Shown here in pieces: positions 5,215 to 6,355 of a DNA stretch of 6,355 nucleotides; position 1 is the first letter of the stretch, and each line of letters opens with the position of its first letter. The position numbers were made by a program, and so were the translations under genes. Below the pieces are notes generated by a model. It had not been told where the DNA came from, did no database searches, and was given only the letters and a program-made list of their open reading frames with translations. The DNA is from Bifidobacterium breve (lineage in GTDB: Bacteria; Actinomycetota; Actinomycetes; S36-B12), in NCBI GenBank assembly GCA_945870085.1, contig CAMBQX010000102.1:1-6355 (forward strand), read 5' to 3'.

Positions 5215-6024
5215 TTACTGGATCAGGGCAATCGACTGCAGATTCTCCAACACCAACCGACCATCGCCCGTCCATAAGCGCCTGGTCTCACTGGTGAACC
5301 CGGCATCGGCTCCAAGCAGGAACGACTCGAAAATAAGTGGCTGCTCGGCTGGCAATGACACTGGATTCATCAATAGGTGGGCCGCGAAGTTGACCGTTGC
5401 CATCGGCCGCATTTCAGTCATTGGCACCAGCACCGTTGGCCACCAAGCATCGACCACCGCAAATACTTGCTCGGCCGACCACCTCCGTTGGTGCGGAAAC
5501 CGCACCCAGCCAAGGGCTCTAGCCGGACCACCACCCATCGGCACGCCCTCAATCAGGCGCTGTTCAATATGACGTGAAAAGGGAGGAGCGAAATCAGGAA
5601 GCACCAGCACGGGAACCTGCGACCAATCGGGAACTTTCGGAGCGCTGATCGTAGACCAGGTCGCGTACGGCGGCGGATCAACTAATTGACGCGCCACCCC
5701 GGTAATCGCGGTTACCTGGGCGCACAATGCACCAGATTCATCGGCCACCGACGCCGACCAAGTTGACATCGCGGAGCCGCGGCGGATCAGGCGCGTGGTA
5801 ATTGTTTGTGAACCAAAGAGAACTGGCGCGTTGATCTGGCAGCTGATTGATCGAATTAGACGTTCAGCATCACCCTGAGCCAAGGCCACCGAACGAACCA
5901 TGGCCCCAATCGGCAAGCCGCCCCAAGCTCCCCGCCCCTGTTGCCAACCATCTGGCACCACCCACTCGAATAGGCCATCCCCTAATTCGGAAATAGCCGT
6001 AGCTTGATCGAAATCTGCAGACAC
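5215..6024 (-). CDS. Acyl-CoA thioesterase family protein (double hotdog, TesB/4HBT_3-like)
   Basis: A 269-aa cytoplasmic protein that probably hydrolyses an acyl-CoA thioester to free acid and CoA. The length is that of a tandem double-hotdog enzyme. The first hotdog (about 1-115) holds GWQQGRGAWGGLPIGAMVRSV (26-46), where the GGxxxA helix start is typical, then the strand SISCQINAPVLFG (59-71) and a segment rich in R and S typical of the family (TTRLIRRGSAMSTWSASV). The second (about 145-269) holds DAWWP (192-196), ATVNFAAHLL (209-218) and a C-terminal strand pair, TRRLWTGDGRLVLENLQS (247-264). The substrate cannot be told. The start is GTG at 6024, 26 bp after the sbcC stop; the upstream AGTAGGG is only a weak ribosome site, so expression probably depends on the sbcC transcript. 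It has no signal peptide. It converges on the transglycosylase gene. Confidence 0.85.
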   Translation of the reverse strand: MSADFDQATAISELGDGLFEWVVPDGWQQGRGAWGGLPIGAMVRSVALAQGDAERLIRSISCQINAPVLFGSQTITTRLIRRGSAMSTWSASVADESGALCAQVTAITGVARQLVDPPPYATWSTISAPKVPDWSQVPVLVLPDFAPPFSRHIEQRLIEGVPMGGGPARALGWVRFPHQRRWSAEQVFAVVDAWWPTVLVPMTEMRPMATVNFAAHLLMNPVSLPAEQPLIFESFLLGADAGFTSETRRLWTGDGRLVLENLQSIALIQ

Positions 6025-6050
6025 TTATGCCCTACTCACCGGTAGACCTA

Positions 6051-6355
6051 TTACATCCATGACACTTCAAGGGTACTTCCTTTATCGGCACCAAGTGGGA
6101 TCACCGTAATGCGTTCCATAATGCTCTTCTTCATTTCACTCACGTGGCTTATCACACCAACGGTGCGCCCATCAGCCCGTAATTTAAGGAGTTCGGTCAT
6201 TACGTCATCTAGCCGTTCTTGGTCTAATGCCCCAAACCCTTCGTCCACGAAGAGCACGCCGATATCAACGCCGCCAGCGTGTGATTTAACGGTGTCGGCA
6301 AGGCCGAGTGCAAGCGCAAGAGACGCGCAGAAAGTTTCGCCTCCCGACAGGGTCT
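6051..6355 (-). CDS. sbcC: SbcC exonuclease subunit / Rad50-like ATPase, C-terminal end (partial)
   Basis: The last 100 codons of a gene that enters from the right edge and stops at TAA 6051. The frame is open to the edge and starts with TLSGGETFCASLALALGLAD, the ABC signature (LSGGE) with the flanking motif of SbcC/Rad50. It continues with Walker B and D-loop VLFVDEGFGALD (DEGF instead of the usual DEP, as in SbcC), then the H-loop VGVISHVSEMKKSI, and ends in a short basic/hydrophobic strand. SbcC with SbcD forms a nuclease that cuts hairpins and processes DNA ends. The first gene half, the coiled coil and any sbcD lie outside the window. A GTG at 6257 is an internal codon, not the start. 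The thioesterase gene follows 26 bp downstream on the same strand. Confidence 0.93.
   Translation of the reverse strand, partial: TLSGGETFCASLALALGLADTVKSHAGGVDIGVLFVDEGFGALDQERLDDVMTELLKLRADGRTVGVISHVSEMKKSIMERITVIPLGADKGSTLEVSWM

Noticed and set aside
1..6355. Searched for CRISPR repeats, tRNA-like cloverleaves, insertion-sequence ends, toxin-antitoxin pairs and phage genes.
   Set aside because: No regularly spaced direct repeats, no transposase or integrase motifs, and no tRNA-like segments were seen; the window reads as ordinary chromosome.

Overview
The window looks like chromosomal sequence from an actinobacterium of moderate GC (roughly mid-50s percent by eye). The signs are a PAC2-family proteasome-chaperone-like protein, a TAP-type secreted alpha/beta hydrolase, a short Ala/Lys-rich membrane protein, many GTG starts, and several start codons sitting about 6 nt after a TANNNT hexamer, as expected for leaderless transcripts. 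I cannot name the genus. There are no RNA genes, insertion sequences, CRISPR arrays or phage genes.

Layout, left to right. (1) The minus strand carries the first 92 codons of a thiolase-fold condensing enzyme, best matched to OleA (head-to-head fatty acyl condensation); the rest lies beyond the left edge. (2) A 116-bp divergent gap leads to a plus-strand secreted tripeptidyl-aminopeptidase-like hydrolase (394-1890). (3) This converges, 6 bp apart, on a minus-strand group read from right to left: a DUF697 GTPase (start 4529 or 4526, end 3336), a 109-aa membrane-anchored Ala/Lys-rich protein (3288-2959) and a PAC2-family protein (2832-1897). (4) A 58-bp divergent promoter region separates the GTPase from a plus-strand membrane-anchored lytic transglycosylase (4588-5145). 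This region is nearly mirror-symmetric: the same 8-bp element GCCCGGGT lies beside a TANNNT hexamer on each side. (5) The transglycosylase converges on a minus-strand pair at the right edge: the C-terminal 100 codons of SbcC, then a double-hotdog acyl-CoA thioesterase-like protein.

The genes do not form one obvious pathway. The GTPase, small protein and PAC2 protein may be one transcription unit with an envelope or protein-quality role (inference). The transglycosylase and the hydrolase act outside the membrane. The thioesterase and the OleA-like enzyme both handle acyl-CoA, but they sit at opposite ends and need not be linked. I see no clear new defence or mobile system. The most unusual items are the symmetric bidirectional leaderless promoter, an A9 tract at the hinge of the GTPase, and the small protein with a histone-like tail.
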